The notes under the pieces are model-generated. The model saw only the letters and a list, made by a program, of their open reading frames with translations, was not told the DNA's origin and did not search any database. The translations under genes were made by a program, and so were the position numbers. A stretch of DNA of 64,000 nucleotides from Aureisphaera sp963669405 (GTDB lineage: Bacteria; Bacteroidota; Bacteroidia; Flavobacteriales; Flavobacteriaceae), in NCBI GenBank assembly GCA_963669405.2, contig CAXXHF010000002.1:2356001-2420000 (forward strand). Direction: 5' to 3'. Positions 52,844 through 61,938 of the stretch are shown piece after piece. Every line of letters begins with the position of its first letter. Position 1 is the first letter of the stretch.

Positions 52844-54589
52844 ATGGCGTCGCATTACGAAGCACCTATTAGAAGACCCTTAGTTACTGGAGATAAATCC
52901 TACCACGATGTTACTGTGGATGTGGCTGCTCCCGTAGAAGGAAAAGCCAACAGACAATGGTGGATAGTTTTTTCTATTGCCTTGGTAGCCTTTTTGTGGG
53001 GATTGGGTTGTATCATTTACACCATTTCAACCGGAATTGGAGTTTGGGGATTAAACAAGACCGTTAACTGGGCTTGGGATATTACCAACTTCGTTTGGTG
53101 GGTTGGTATTGGTCACGCAGGAACTTTAATTTCGGCGGTATTATTGTTATTCCGACAGAAATGGAGAATGGCGATTAACCGTTCTGCAGAGGCGATGACC
53201 ATCTTCTCTGTAATTCAAGCAGGATTGTTCCCTATCATTCACATGGGACGTCCTTGGTTGGCCTATTGGGTATTACCCATTCCTAACCAGTTTGGATCCC
53301 TGTGGGTAAACTTTAACTCTCCATTGCTTTGGGACGTATTTGCGATCTCTACGTATCTTTCAGTTTCTTTGGTATTTTGGTGGACAGGTTTACTTCCAGA
53401 TTTTGCGATGATCCGTGATAGAGCCATTACACCATTTACCAAAAGAGTTTACAGCATTCTATCTTTTGGATGGAGTGGGCGTGCCAAAGATTGGCAACGT
53501 TTTGAAGAAGTATCTTTAGTATTAGCAGGGTTAGCGACACCTCTGGTACTTTCGGTACACACCATTGTATCCTTTGACTTCGCAACTTCGGTGATTCCAG
53601 GATGGCACACCACCATCTTCCCACCTTATTTTGTTGCTGGGGCTATTTTCTCAGGATTCGCCATGGTAAACACCCTTCTTATCATTATGAGAAAGGTGTC
53701 TAATTTAGAAGATTATATTACCATCCAGCATATTGAATTGATGAACATCGTTATCATGATCACTGGTTCTATTGTTGGGGTGGCTTATATTACAGAGCTG
53801 TTTATTGCCTGGTATTCTGGAGTAGAATACGAACAATATGCTTTCTTGAATCGTGCCACAGGACCTTATTGGTGGGCTTATTGGGCTATGATGACCTGTA
53901 ACGTGTTTTCTCCACAGTTCATGTGGTTCCCAAAATTGAGAAGAAGTATTATGTTCTCCTTCTTTATTTCGATTGTAGTTAATATAGGAATGTGGTTTGA
54001 GCGTTTTGTAATTATTGTAACTTCATTACACCGTGATTACTTAACCTCTTCTTGGACCATGTTCTCTCCAACCTTTGTAGACATAGGAATCTTCATAGGA
54101 ACTATTGGATTCTTCTTTGTATTGTTCCTATTGTATTCAAGAACCTTCCCGGTAATTGCGCAAGCAGAAGTAAAATCTATTTTGAAATCTTCAGGAAGTA
54201 AATACAAAAAATTAAGAGCTGAACAAGGAGACGATGCAAAGCATTATAGCATGCCTGGTACTGCTGCTGAAATAGTTAGCGGAGGGGCAGAGGCTAATGG
54301 AGGAGCAGAATCTTCAGAAGAAGACCATTCAGCAAAAGCAGATTCGTTGTTGAGTACCATTGGAACCTTTGATCCAAATACCCAAACTGCGGATGACCTT
54401 AAGAAAATTAGTGGTGTAGGACCAAAAATGGAAGAAAAGTTACACCAATTAGGCATTTATACCTTTGAGCAGGTAAGCAAAATGACTGATACTGAATATG
54501 ATTTATTGGACAGCATCACTGGAGAATTCCCAGGTCGTGCCAAGCGCGATGATTGGGCAGGACAGGCTGCTAAACTTAAAAATAGTTAA
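52844..54589 (+). CDS. actC: Alternative complex III subunit ActC (NrfD-like) with C-terminal helix-hairpin-helix domain
   Basis: 581 residues. Residues 40-455 are an NrfD/PsrC-type membrane protein with about ten helices (GIGHAGTLISAVLLLFRQKW, WALMTCNV-type segments), the quinol-binding and probable proton-translocating subunit. After an acidic Ala/Gly/Ser linker (about 470-515) comes an extra domain (about 516-581) with ADDLKKISGVGPKMEEKL and HQLGIYTFEQVSKM, a helix-hairpin-helix-like fold resembling extensions seen on NuoE and L21 proteins. That extension is not part of canonical ActC. Confidence 0.93.
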   Translation: MASHYEAPIRRPLVTGDKSYHDVTVDVAAPVEGKANRQWWIVFSIALVAFLWGLGCIIYTISTGIGVWGLNKTVNWAWDITNFVWWVGIGHAGTLISAVLLLFRQKWRMAINRSAEAMTIFSVIQAGLFPIIHMGRPWLAYWVLPIPNQFGSLWVNFNSPLLWDVFAISTYLSVSLVFWWTGLLPDFAMIRDRAITPFTKRVYSILSFGWSGRAKDWQRFEEVSLVLAGLATPLVLSVHTIVSFDFATSVIPGWHTTIFPPYFVAGAIFSGFAMVNTLLIIMRKVSNLEDYITIQHIELMNIVIMITGSIVGVAYITELFIAWYSGVEYEQYAFLNRATGPYWWAYWAMMTCNVFSPQFMWFPKLRRSIMFSFFISIVVNIGMWFERFVIIVTSLHRDYLTSSWTMFSPTFVDIGIFIGTIGFFFVLFLLYSRTFPVIAQAEVKSILKSSGSKYKKLRAEQGDDAKHYSMPGTAAEIVSGGAEANGGAESSEEDHSAKADSLLSTIGTFDPNTQTADDLKKISGVGPKMEEKLHQLGIYTFEQVSKMTDTEYDLLDSITGEFPGRAKRDDWAGQAAKLKNS

Positions 54590-54592
54590 TGT

Positions 54593-55129
54593 ATGGCTTC
54601 GAAAGTAATTCACGCTATCTATAACGATGATGATATCTTAATGAACGCTGTAAAAGCAGTTCGTAAAGAGCACTATCATATTGATGAAGTATATACACCA
54701 TTCCCAGTACACGGGCTAGATAAAGCTATGGGATTGGCTGATACAAGAATAGCCATCTGTTCATTTATGTATGGATGTGTAGGTCTTGCTGTTTCTATTA
54801 TCATGATGAATTATATCATGATTTCAGACTGGCCTCAAGACATTGGTGGAAAACCAAGCTTTAGCTATATCGAAAACATGCCGGCTTTTGTGCCGATTAT
54901 GTTCGAGCTTACTGTATTCTTTGCAGCTCACCTTATGGTAATAACTTTTTACATGCGTAGTAAGTTGTGGCCTTTCAAAAAAGCTGAGAATCCAGATGTT
55001 CGTACCACGGACGACCATTTCTTAATGGCTATTGATGCAGGACATCACAATGTAGATCAGGTTTCCCAGTTTTTAAGCGATACAGGGGCGATTGAAATTA
55101 GTTTACACGATAAAGAAGACGATCACTAA
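54593..55129 (+). CDS. actD: Alternative complex III subunit ActD (DUF3341)
   Basis: 178 residues beginning MASKVIHAIYNDDDILMNAV; YTPFPVHGLDKAMGL and two membrane helices (MYGCVGLAVSIIMMNYIMIS and MFELTVFFAAHLMVITFY) identify DUF3341, the ActD subunit. It starts 3 nt after actC stops; actE starts 1 nt after its own stop. Structural role in the complex. Confidence 0.94.
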   Translation: MASKVIHAIYNDDDILMNAVKAVRKEHYHIDEVYTPFPVHGLDKAMGLADTRIAICSFMYGCVGLAVSIIMMNYIMISDWPQDIGGKPSFSYIENMPAFVPIMFELTVFFAAHLMVITFYMRSKLWPFKKAENPDVRTTDDHFLMAIDAGHHNVDQVSQFLSDTGAIEISLHDKEDDH

Positions 55130-55130
55130 T

Positions 55131-55817
55131 ATGAAACGGATTTTAACCATAGCATTTCTGTTTGCTGCATCTATCACAATGGTATCTTGTTTTGATAATG
55201 CAAAGCCAAACTATCAATACATGCCTAATATGTATACGCCAGTAGGTTATGAAACTTATGGTGAGTATGAGGTGTTTCCCGGAGAGCAAGAAGCAATGCT
55301 TCCTGCAGAAGGCTCCATTCCTAGAGGATGGCAACCTTATGATTACCCAAACACCAATGAAGGAAGAGAATTAGCTAAGGCTGAATTGACCAATCCACTA
55401 CCAGTTACCCAAGAGAATCTGGATAATGGAAAGAAAATGTACGATATCTATTGCGGAGTATGTCATGGAGACAAAGGTGATGGACAAGGGATATTGGTGA
55501 AAAATGAAAAAATATTGGGAATACCGAGTTACGCAGACCCAGGAAGGGTAATTAATGATGGAGGTACGTATCATGTACAAATGTTTGGATTGAACTCTAT
55601 GGGATCATATGCTTCTCAAACCAATGAAAAAGAACGTTGGCAGATTACTATGCATGTTATGAATTTGAAAGCAGCTTTGGAGGGAAAACCACTATTAGAA
55701 ATTGAAACCCCAATGGAAGATGTAGCCGAAGGAATTGCTGCAATGATAAATGAGACTGGATCTGAGACGGAAGAAGGACACGAAGGAGAAGATCACGATA
55801 ACGACGAACAACACTAA
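55131..55817 (+). CDS. actE: Alternative complex III subunit ActE, monohaem cytochrome c lipoprotein
   Basis: 228 residues from ATG 55131, the start nearest the signal peptide. Lipobox MVSC gives Cys20. One haem site, YCGVCHGDKGDGQG (CGVCH), with a distal Met likely in SMGSYASQ. The C-terminus is a His/Glu/Asp-rich tail (EEGHEGEDHDNDEQH). It would ferry electrons at the periplasmic face from ActA to the oxidase. Confidence 0.93.
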   Translation: MKRILTIAFLFAASITMVSCFDNAKPNYQYMPNMYTPVGYETYGEYEVFPGEQEAMLPAEGSIPRGWQPYDYPNTNEGRELAKAELTNPLPVTQENLDNGKKMYDIYCGVCHGDKGDGQGILVKNEKILGIPSYADPGRVINDGGTYHVQMFGLNSMGSYASQTNEKERWQITMHVMNLKAALEGKPLLEIETPMEDVAEGIAAMINETGSETEEGHEGEDHDNDEQH

Positions 55818-55845
55818 CTGAAGAATAAAGAGTATAGCTAAAGAT

Positions 55846-57216
55846 ATGGATACTACGTATAAGCTACCCAATAAATTAAGAACATTTGCATTCATCTTTA
55901 TGGTGGTGGGAGCCATTGGTATGATCATTGGATTTGTTTCCGCTCCAAAGACTATAGATGAAGTAAAAGCAATTGAAGCTAGTCATCACGGAGATGGTCA
56001 TGGGGGAGATCATGCAACTGCTGACACACATGATTCCGGACATGAAGCCACAGATGCCCATGGTGGAGATCAAGCCGAGGCTGGTCATGATGGCGATGCA
56101 CATTATGAACATGTATTGCATCAAATGCAAAACAGACCTTGGTCCGCTTTATATATTGCTTCTTTCTTTTTCTTTATGATTGCTTTGGGAACACTGGCGT
56201 TCTATGCTATTCAGCATGCCTCCCAGGCAGGATGGTCTCCTGTGCTATTTAGGGTAATGGAAGGGATCACTGCTTACTTGCCTTGGGCCTCAGTGATTAT
56301 TCTTATTCTATTAGCATTATCGGTCACTCATGTAAACCACATTTTCCATTGGATGGATCCAGATTTGGTGAACCCAGATAGTGATCATTATGATAAATTA
56401 ATCGCTGGTAAAAGTGGTTGGTTGAATACCACTGGATTTATGATCCGTGCGGTTATTTACCTATTGGGATATAATGCATACCGTTATTTATCAAGAAAAT
56501 GGACTTTAAATCAGGACAATGCAACAGACAATAGCTGGTTTAAGAAAAACTTTAAGCTATCTGCTGTATTTTTAGTATTCTTTATTTACACAGAATCTAT
56601 GATGTCTTGGGATTGGATTATGAGTTTTGATCCACACTGGTTCTCTACACTATTTGGATGGTATGTATTTGCAGGAATGATGGTGAGCGCCATTACAGTA
56701 ATTGCGATGATAACCATTTATTTAAAATCCAAAGGACATTTGGAATTCGTAAACGATAGTCATATTCATGATTTGGCTAAGTTTATGTTTGCCTTTAGTA
56801 TCTTCTGGACCTATTTATGGTTCTCTCAGTTCATGCTTATTTGGTATGCGAACATCCCAGAAGAAGTAACTTATTTTATAACTCGTATTGAAGATTATAA
56901 ATTACCATTCTTCGGAATGCTTGCAATGAACTTTATCTTCCCGTTATTGATTCTTATGAACAGTGATTACAAGCGTGTAAACTGGTTCGTAATCATGGCA
57001 GGAATTGTCATCTTGGCTGGACACTATATTGATGTATTCAATATGGTAATGCCAGCTACAGTGGGTACATCTTGGTATATAGGATTGCCAGAATTAAGTT
57101 CGCTTCTATTCTTCTTCGGATTGTTTGTGTTTGTCGTCTTTACGGCATTAACCAAAGCTCCTTTGCTTGCTAAAGGAAGTCCATTTGTGAAAGAAAGTAA
57201 GCATTTTCATTATTAA
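55846..57216 (+). CDS. actF: Alternative complex III subunit ActF (quinol:cytochrome c oxidoreductase membrane subunit)
   Basis: 456 residues, about ten membrane helices, homologous in layout to ActC (EWIMSFDPHWFSTLFGWYVF-type and YANIPEEVTYF segments). Residues about 44-90, between helices 1 and 2, are strikingly His/Asp/Gly-rich (HHGDGHGGDH, GHEATDAHGGD, GHDGDAHYEHVLHQ). The insert may bind metal ions near the oxidase copper sites; this is inference. Confidence 0.93.
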   Translation: MDTTYKLPNKLRTFAFIFMVVGAIGMIIGFVSAPKTIDEVKAIEASHHGDGHGGDHATADTHDSGHEATDAHGGDQAEAGHDGDAHYEHVLHQMQNRPWSALYIASFFFFMIALGTLAFYAIQHASQAGWSPVLFRVMEGITAYLPWASVIILILLALSVTHVNHIFHWMDPDLVNPDSDHYDKLIAGKSGWLNTTGFMIRAVIYLLGYNAYRYLSRKWTLNQDNATDNSWFKKNFKLSAVFLVFFIYTESMMSWDWIMSFDPHWFSTLFGWYVFAGMMVSAITVIAMITIYLKSKGHLEFVNDSHIHDLAKFMFAFSIFWTYLWFSQFMLIWYANIPEEVTYFITRIEDYKLPFFGMLAMNFIFPLLILMNSDYKRVNWFVIMAGIVILAGHYIDVFNMVMPATVGTSWYIGLPELSSLLFFFGLFVFVVFTALTKAPLLAKGSPFVKESKHFHY

Positions 57217-57240
57217 TCTAATTAAAGAAGACAGATAACG

Positions 57241-58299
57241 ATGACCGCATTTTTAGTTGTACTAGTAATCATACTTTTTGGAGTTGCTGTTTGGCAAATG
57301 GGTAAGATATTCCAGTTATCCAAAAACGAGAATGTAGATTCCGAAATAGCTAACGATAAAGACAATAACCTGAACGGATGGTTAATGTTAGCCTTCACTA
57401 TTTTCACATATGCTCTTCTCATAGTATGTTTTTGGAAGTGGGGAAATGTTGTATTGCCAGAGTCAGCTTCAGAACATGGTGATGAAATTGATAACCTAAT
57501 GTTTATTTCAATGACCCTTATTTTTATAGTAGGGTTCTTTACACTTTGGCTGCTAGGTTATTTTTCTTTCAAGTTTAGAGGAAGACAAGGACAACGCGCA
57601 ACTTTCTTTGCGGATAATGATAAGTTAGAATTTATCTGGACTATTATACCTGTAATTGTATTAGCTGGGTTAATTATTTATGGGCTTTTCACTTGGACGG
57701 ATATCATGAATGTAGATACCGAAGATGATCCATTGGTAGTGGAGTTATACGCGTATCAATTTGATTGGAGGGCTCGTTACGGTGGTGCGGATAATACGTT
57801 GGGTAAAGCCAATGTTCGTTTAATAGAAGGAGCAAACCAGTTAGGAGTAGATGTTGCAGATCCAAATGCACAAGACGATATCGTAGTAAACGAATTGCAT
57901 TTACCAATTGGAAGAAAGGTATTGTTCAAGATGCGTTCACAAGATGTATTGCACTCTGCATACATGCCACACTTTAGAGCGCAAATGAACTGTGTCCCTG
58001 GTATGATTACACAGTTTGCTTTTACGCCTAATAAAACCACTGCACAAATGCGTGAAAATATTGATATCATTAACAAGGTTGCACGCATCAACGAAATTAG
58101 AAAAGAGAACAGTAAAGCGTTATTGGCCAAAGGAGACGAGGGATTAGAGCCTTACACCTTTGACTTCATGCTTCTTTGTAACAAAATTTGTGGTAATAAC
58201 CACTATAATATGCAAATGAAGATTGTAGTAGAGACACAAGAGGAGTATGATGCTTGGATTGCAGAACAGGCCACTTTGGCTCAAACTTTAAAACAATAA
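57241..58299 (+). CDS. coxB: Cytochrome c oxidase subunit II
   Basis: 352 residues. Three hydrophobic segments near the N-terminus (one extra compared with the usual two), then the cupredoxin domain. The CuA ligands are present: LHSAYMPHFRAQMNCVPG (His) and CNKICGNNHYNM (Cys-x3-Cys-x3-His-x2-Met). It receives electrons from cytochrome c and passes them to subunit I. Placed directly after actF. Confidence 0.95.
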   Translation: MTAFLVVLVIILFGVAVWQMGKIFQLSKNENVDSEIANDKDNNLNGWLMLAFTIFTYALLIVCFWKWGNVVLPESASEHGDEIDNLMFISMTLIFIVGFFTLWLLGYFSFKFRGRQGQRATFFADNDKLEFIWTIIPVIVLAGLIIYGLFTWTDIMNVDTEDDPLVVELYAYQFDWRARYGGADNTLGKANVRLIEGANQLGVDVADPNAQDDIVVNELHLPIGRKVLFKMRSQDVLHSAYMPHFRAQMNCVPGMITQFAFTPNKTTAQMRENIDIINKVARINEIRKENSKALLAKGDEGLEPYTFDFMLLCNKICGNNHYNMQMKIVVETQEEYDAWIAEQATLAQTLKQ

Positions 58300-58321
58300 C
58301 AAAAAACTAGCTTAGAAAGAT

Positions 58322-60148
58322 ATGTCAGCACACGCACACGATTTAGCAGTAGATCACCACGACGATCACGGACATCATCACAAAGAGACTTTTGTAACTA
58401 AATATATATTTAGTCAAGATCATAAAATGATCTCTAAGCAATACCTTATCACAGGTTTGTTTATGGGAATCATCGGGATTGCCATGTCGCTTCTTTTCAG
58501 AATGCAATTGGCTTGGCCTGATAAGGAATTTACCATTTACGAAGTTCTATTAGGAAAATGGGGTGAAGGTGGTGTAATGGATCCAAGTGTATACTTGGCT
58601 TTGGTAACCATTCACGGTACCATTATGGTATTCTTTGTCCTTACAGCAGGACTAAGTGGTACTTTTAGTAACCTTTTAATTCCATTGCAAATTGGTGCAA
58701 GGGATATGGCTTCAGGGTTCTTAAACATGATCTCTTATTGGTTGTTTTTCCTTTCAAGTGTCATTATGGTACTGTCTCTATTTGTTGAAGCAGGACCAGC
58801 TTCTGCAGGATGGACTATTTACCCTCCTTTAAGTGCATTGCCACAAGCCATTCCAGGTTCTGGAACAGGGATGACATTATGGTTGGTTTCTATGGCAATA
58901 TTTATTGCTTCATCATTATTGGGGTCACTTAATTACATTGTTACAGTACTTAATTTGCGTACCAAAGGAATGTCTATGACAAGACTTCCATTAACTATTT
59001 GGGCGTTTTTTATTACAGCAGTTATTGGTGTTGTTTCATTCCCAGTTCTATTATCTGCAGCTTTATTGCTAATCATGGATCGAGGTTTTGGAACTTCTTT
59101 TTTCCTTTCAGATATATACATTGCAGGAGAAGTGTTGCATAACCAAGGAGGATCTCCTGTTTTGTTTGAACACTTATTCTGGTTCTTAGGACACCCCGAA
59201 GTTTACATTGTTATTCTTCCAGCAATGGGAATGGTTTCCGAAATTATGGCAACCAATGCCCGTAAACCAATTTTCGGTTATCGAGCAATGGTAGCTTCTA
59301 TCTTGGCAATTGCGTTTTTATCTACCATTGTATGGGGTCACCATATGTTTATCTCAGGGATGAATCCATTTTTAGGATCTGTATTTACATTTACAACATT
59401 ATTGATTGCAATTCCTTCAGCAGTTAAATCATTTAACTGGCTAACGACCATTTGGAAAGGAAATCTCCAAATGAATACTGCCATGTTATTCTCTATTGGT
59501 TTTGTATCAACCTTCATAACAGGAGGACTTACAGGAATTATTCTGGGAGATAGTGCTTTAGATATCAATGTACACGATACTTATTTTGTAGTAGCACACT
59601 TTCACTTAGTAATGGGAATATCTGCACTGTATGGTCTGTTTGCTGGTGTATATCACTGGTTCCCAAAAATGTTCGAAGGAAGGATGTTGAACAAAAATCT
59701 TGGATATATACACTTTTGGGTAACCGTAGTTGGTGCCTATGGAGTGTTCTTCCCAATGCACTTTATTGGAATGGCGGGACTACCTAGACGTTATTATACC
59801 AATACAGCATTCCCATATTTTGATGACTTAACAGATGTAAATGTTGTGATCACTATTTTTGCCTTTATTACTGCAGCAGCACAATTGGTTTTCTTGTATA
59901 ACTTTATCTCTTCCATGTTCTTTGGTAAGAAAGGACCTAAAAACCCATGGAACTCCAATACATTGGAGTGGACTGCCGAAGTAAAGCATATTCATGGAAA
60001 CTGGGATGGTCCTATTCCTCACGTACACCGTTGGGCTTATGACTACAGTAAATTGAACAAAGACGAAACCGATTATGTGATTCCGGGTCAGGATTATGTT
60101 CCACAGACAATACCGCTTCAGGATAATGAAGAAGAACTGAATCACTAG
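58322..60148 (+). CDS. coxA: Cytochrome c oxidase subunit I, A1-type haem-copper oxidase
   Basis: 608 residues, 12 or more membrane helices. Haem and CuB ligands are visible: HGTIMVFF, WFLGHPEVYIVILPAMGM (His and crosslinked Tyr, with the Glu of the A1 D-channel), WGHHMF, and HDTYFVVAHFHLVMG. The GHPEVY form marks the A1 subclass, a proton-pumping low-affinity oxidase. The N-terminus is His-rich (HAHDLAVDHHDDHGHHHK). Last gene of the respiratory operon; subunits III and IV are not in the window. Confidence 0.96.
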   Translation: MSAHAHDLAVDHHDDHGHHHKETFVTKYIFSQDHKMISKQYLITGLFMGIIGIAMSLLFRMQLAWPDKEFTIYEVLLGKWGEGGVMDPSVYLALVTIHGTIMVFFVLTAGLSGTFSNLLIPLQIGARDMASGFLNMISYWLFFLSSVIMVLSLFVEAGPASAGWTIYPPLSALPQAIPGSGTGMTLWLVSMAIFIASSLLGSLNYIVTVLNLRTKGMSMTRLPLTIWAFFITAVIGVVSFPVLLSAALLLIMDRGFGTSFFLSDIYIAGEVLHNQGGSPVLFEHLFWFLGHPEVYIVILPAMGMVSEIMATNARKPIFGYRAMVASILAIAFLSTIVWGHHMFISGMNPFLGSVFTFTTLLIAIPSAVKSFNWLTTIWKGNLQMNTAMLFSIGFVSTFITGGLTGIILGDSALDINVHDTYFVVAHFHLVMGISALYGLFAGVYHWFPKMFEGRMLNKNLGYIHFWVTVVGAYGVFFPMHFIGMAGLPRRYYTNTAFPYFDDLTDVNVVITIFAFITAAAQLVFLYNFISSMFFGKKGPKNPWNSNTLEWTAEVKHIHGNWDGPIPHVHRWAYDYSKLNKDETDYVIPGQDYVPQTIPLQDNEEELNH

Positions 60149-60172
60149 TTAAGAAAACGTATAAATCAATAT

Positions 60173-60206
60173 AAAACCCTTCCGAACTACTCGGAAGGGT
60201 TTTTTG
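60173..60206. terminator. Terminator of the act-cox operon
   Basis: AAAACCCTTCCGA (60173-60185) and TCGGAAGGGTTTT (60191-60203), perfect 13-bp stem, 5-nt loop, T-run to 60206. Confidence 0.9.
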
Positions 60207-60242
60207 TTATCTTTACCCCCCCTTGCCAAACCGGCCAATTAT

Positions 60243-61637
60243 ATGAATACCCTAAAAAAAATCTTTCATTACCTCCCCAAGGCTATATCTGGAAAAGAAC
60301 AAGAGTTCACCTCCGGAAGTATACGAAAAGCAGTCTTTATGCTTTCCATTCCTATGGTGTTGGAAATGATGATGGAGTCTATCTTTTTTTTAGTAGACGC
60401 TTATTTTGTCTCTAGTTTAGGAGCCAATGCCATTGCAACAGTAGGATTGACAGAATCTGTGCTTACACTGGTGTATGCTATTGCTATCGGCCTTAGCATG
60501 GGAGTAACCGCTATAGTTGCCCGAAGAATAGGTGAAAAAGACATATCTGGAGCTTCTCAAACTGCCGTACAAGCTATATTCTTGGGTATAGCAGTATCAA
60601 TCTTGGTAAGTGTAATAGGAATTCTATTTCCCAAAGAGATACTATCCTTAATGGGAGGTGAGCCCGAGCTTGTTGCTGAGGGATATGGATACACCCAAAT
60701 TTTGTTGGGAGGAAATGTAACAATCATGTTACTATTTCTGATTAATGCTATTTTTCGAGGAGCTGGAGATGCTTCAGCGGCTATGAAAGTCTTAATTTTT
60801 TCAAACCTTCTGAACATTGTACTGGACCCTATATTTATTTTCGGCCTGGGCCCAATTCCTGCTTTTGGTGTAAAAGGCGCAGCTATTGCTACTACTATTG
60901 GAAGGGGGAGTGCCGTGATTTTTCAGCTTTATATTCTGTTTTTTGGATGGACCAAAATAAAGTTGAAGATGAAAGATCTTATTCTTAGGGCTGGAATTAT
61001 GTTGAACTTGATAAAAGTCTCACTGGGGGGAATCGGACAATTCATTATAGGTACTTCCAGCTGGGTATTCCTAATGCGTATTATGGCCGAGTTTGGAAGT
61101 GAAGTTCTTGCAGGGTATACCATTGCCATTCGCGTGTTGATGTTTACATTAATGCCTTCATGGGGGATGAGTAATGCAGCTGCAACATTGGTTGGACAAA
61201 ACTTAGGAGCAGGAAAGCCAGAACGTGCAGAGAAATCAGTTTGGAAAACTGGGAAGTACAATGCTTGGTTCATGCTAGGCGTATCACTATTCTATCTTTT
61301 ATTTGCCGAATTTATTATTAAAATTTTCAGCGACAATCTAGAAGTAATTAAATACGGAGCATTAAGTCTGCGTATTATTGCTGCAGGATATGTGTTCTAT
61401 GCATACGGAATGGTTATCGTTCAGGCATTTAATGGAGCAGGAGATACCAAAACTCCTACTATCATCAATTTCTTCTGTTTTTGGTTGTTTCAGTTGCCAT
61501 TTGCCTATACTGCAGCGATTTATTTTGATTGGGGTGTTTTGGGCGTCCTCTTAGCCATTACCCTAGCAGAAGCTTTAATTGCAGTAATCGGAATCCTTTG
61601 GTTCAAAAAGGGAAATTGGAAACAGATAAAAGTTTAA
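60243..61637 (+). CDS. MATE family multidrug/cation exporter
   Basis: 464 residues from ATG 60243 (MNTLKKIFHYLPKAI); the frame opens earlier at a TTG inside the preceding terminator tail, rejected. Twelve helices in two related halves: FMLSIPMVLEMMMESIFFLV with DAYFVSSLGANAIATVGL, and later GTSSWVFLMRIMAEFGSEVL with SWGMSNAAATLVGQNLGAGK. MATE proteins export drugs or metabolites using Na+ or H+ gradients; the substrate is unknown. It follows the respiratory terminator, so it is a separate transcript. Confidence 0.92.
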   Translation: MNTLKKIFHYLPKAISGKEQEFTSGSIRKAVFMLSIPMVLEMMMESIFFLVDAYFVSSLGANAIATVGLTESVLTLVYAIAIGLSMGVTAIVARRIGEKDISGASQTAVQAIFLGIAVSILVSVIGILFPKEILSLMGGEPELVAEGYGYTQILLGGNVTIMLLFLINAIFRGAGDASAAMKVLIFSNLLNIVLDPIFIFGLGPIPAFGVKGAAIATTIGRGSAVIFQLYILFFGWTKIKLKMKDLILRAGIMLNLIKVSLGGIGQFIIGTSSWVFLMRIMAEFGSEVLAGYTIAIRVLMFTLMPSWGMSNAAATLVGQNLGAGKPERAEKSVWKTGKYNAWFMLGVSLFYLLFAEFIIKIFSDNLEVIKYGALSLRIIAAGYVFYAYGMVIVQAFNGAGDTKTPTIINFFCFWLFQLPFAYTAAIYFDWGVLGVLLAITLAEALIAVIGILWFKKGNWKQIKV

Positions 61638-61651
61638 CTATTGAGTATCTA

Positions 61652-61671
61652 AATACGTGTTTTTACGTATT
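61652..61671. promoter_or_regulatory. Inverted repeat AATACGTG-N4-TACGTATT (putative regulator site)
   Basis: One mismatch from the perfect repeat at 17576-17595, and 17 of 20 bases identical to 31091-31110 before the giant gene. ACGT cores 10 bp apart. It lies 51 bp upstream of the first hairpin RNA unit. Confidence 0.5.
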
Positions 61672-61722
61672 GCCCCTACGCAAAACTCACACTAGATTTA
61701 CGTTATAATACTAGAACATCAC

Positions 61723-61771
61723 GGGCTGGGGAGCCTTGGTGTAAGGAGCCGCAGAATTACTGCGGCTTTTT
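61723..61771 (+). ncRNA. Candidate hairpin RNA, unit 1 of a tandem pair
   Basis: Begins GGGCTGGGGAGCC and ends in AGCCGCAG/CTGCGGCT (61747-61754 with 61760-61767) plus a T-run. The first 32 nt match unit 2 (61842) at 20 of 32 ungapped positions. No reading frame. The start is set by the conserved GGGCTG; the true 5' end may be earlier. Confidence 0.4.
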
Positions 61772-61774
61772 ACA

Positions 61775-61796
61775 GAATTCCCTTAAAAGGGGATTC
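61775..61796 (+). other. Hairpin between the two RNA units
   Basis: GAATTCCCTT (61775-61784) and AAGGGGATTC (61787-61796) pair with one G-U. No T-run follows; it may be a processing or structural element. Confidence 0.35.
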
Positions 61797-61841
61797 CAAT
61801 AAGTTTGGGAAATATAAATTTTGATGCAAACCAAACACAGT

Positions 61842-61891
61842 GGGCTGAAGAGAGCTACTGTATAAAACCGCACTCATGTAGTGCGGTTTTA
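61842..61891 (+). ncRNA. Candidate hairpin RNA, unit 2 of a tandem pair, ending in a terminator
   Basis: Begins GGGCTGAAGAG and ends in a perfect 10-bp stem AAAACCGCAC/GTGCGGTTTT (61864-61873 with 61881-61890, 7-nt loop) that also works as a terminator before ruvB. Same length to the stem as unit 1 (32 nt). Confidence 0.4.
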
Positions 61892-61926
61892 TTGTTTTGT
61901 ATGAATATCACTTGCCCAACACTTCG

Positions 61927-61934
61927 TATATTTG
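61927..61934 (+). promoter_or_regulatory. -7 promoter element of ruvB
   Basis: TATATTTG matches TAnnTTTG exactly and ends 5 nt before the ruvB ATG (61939), so the mRNA would be leaderless or nearly so. Confidence 0.55.
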
Positions 61935-61938
61935 TTAT

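Noticed and set aside
61703..61710. TATAATA resembling a sigma-70 -10 box
   Set aside because: Bacteroidota housekeeping promoters use TAnnTTTG; an A/T-rich match by itself is not evidence.
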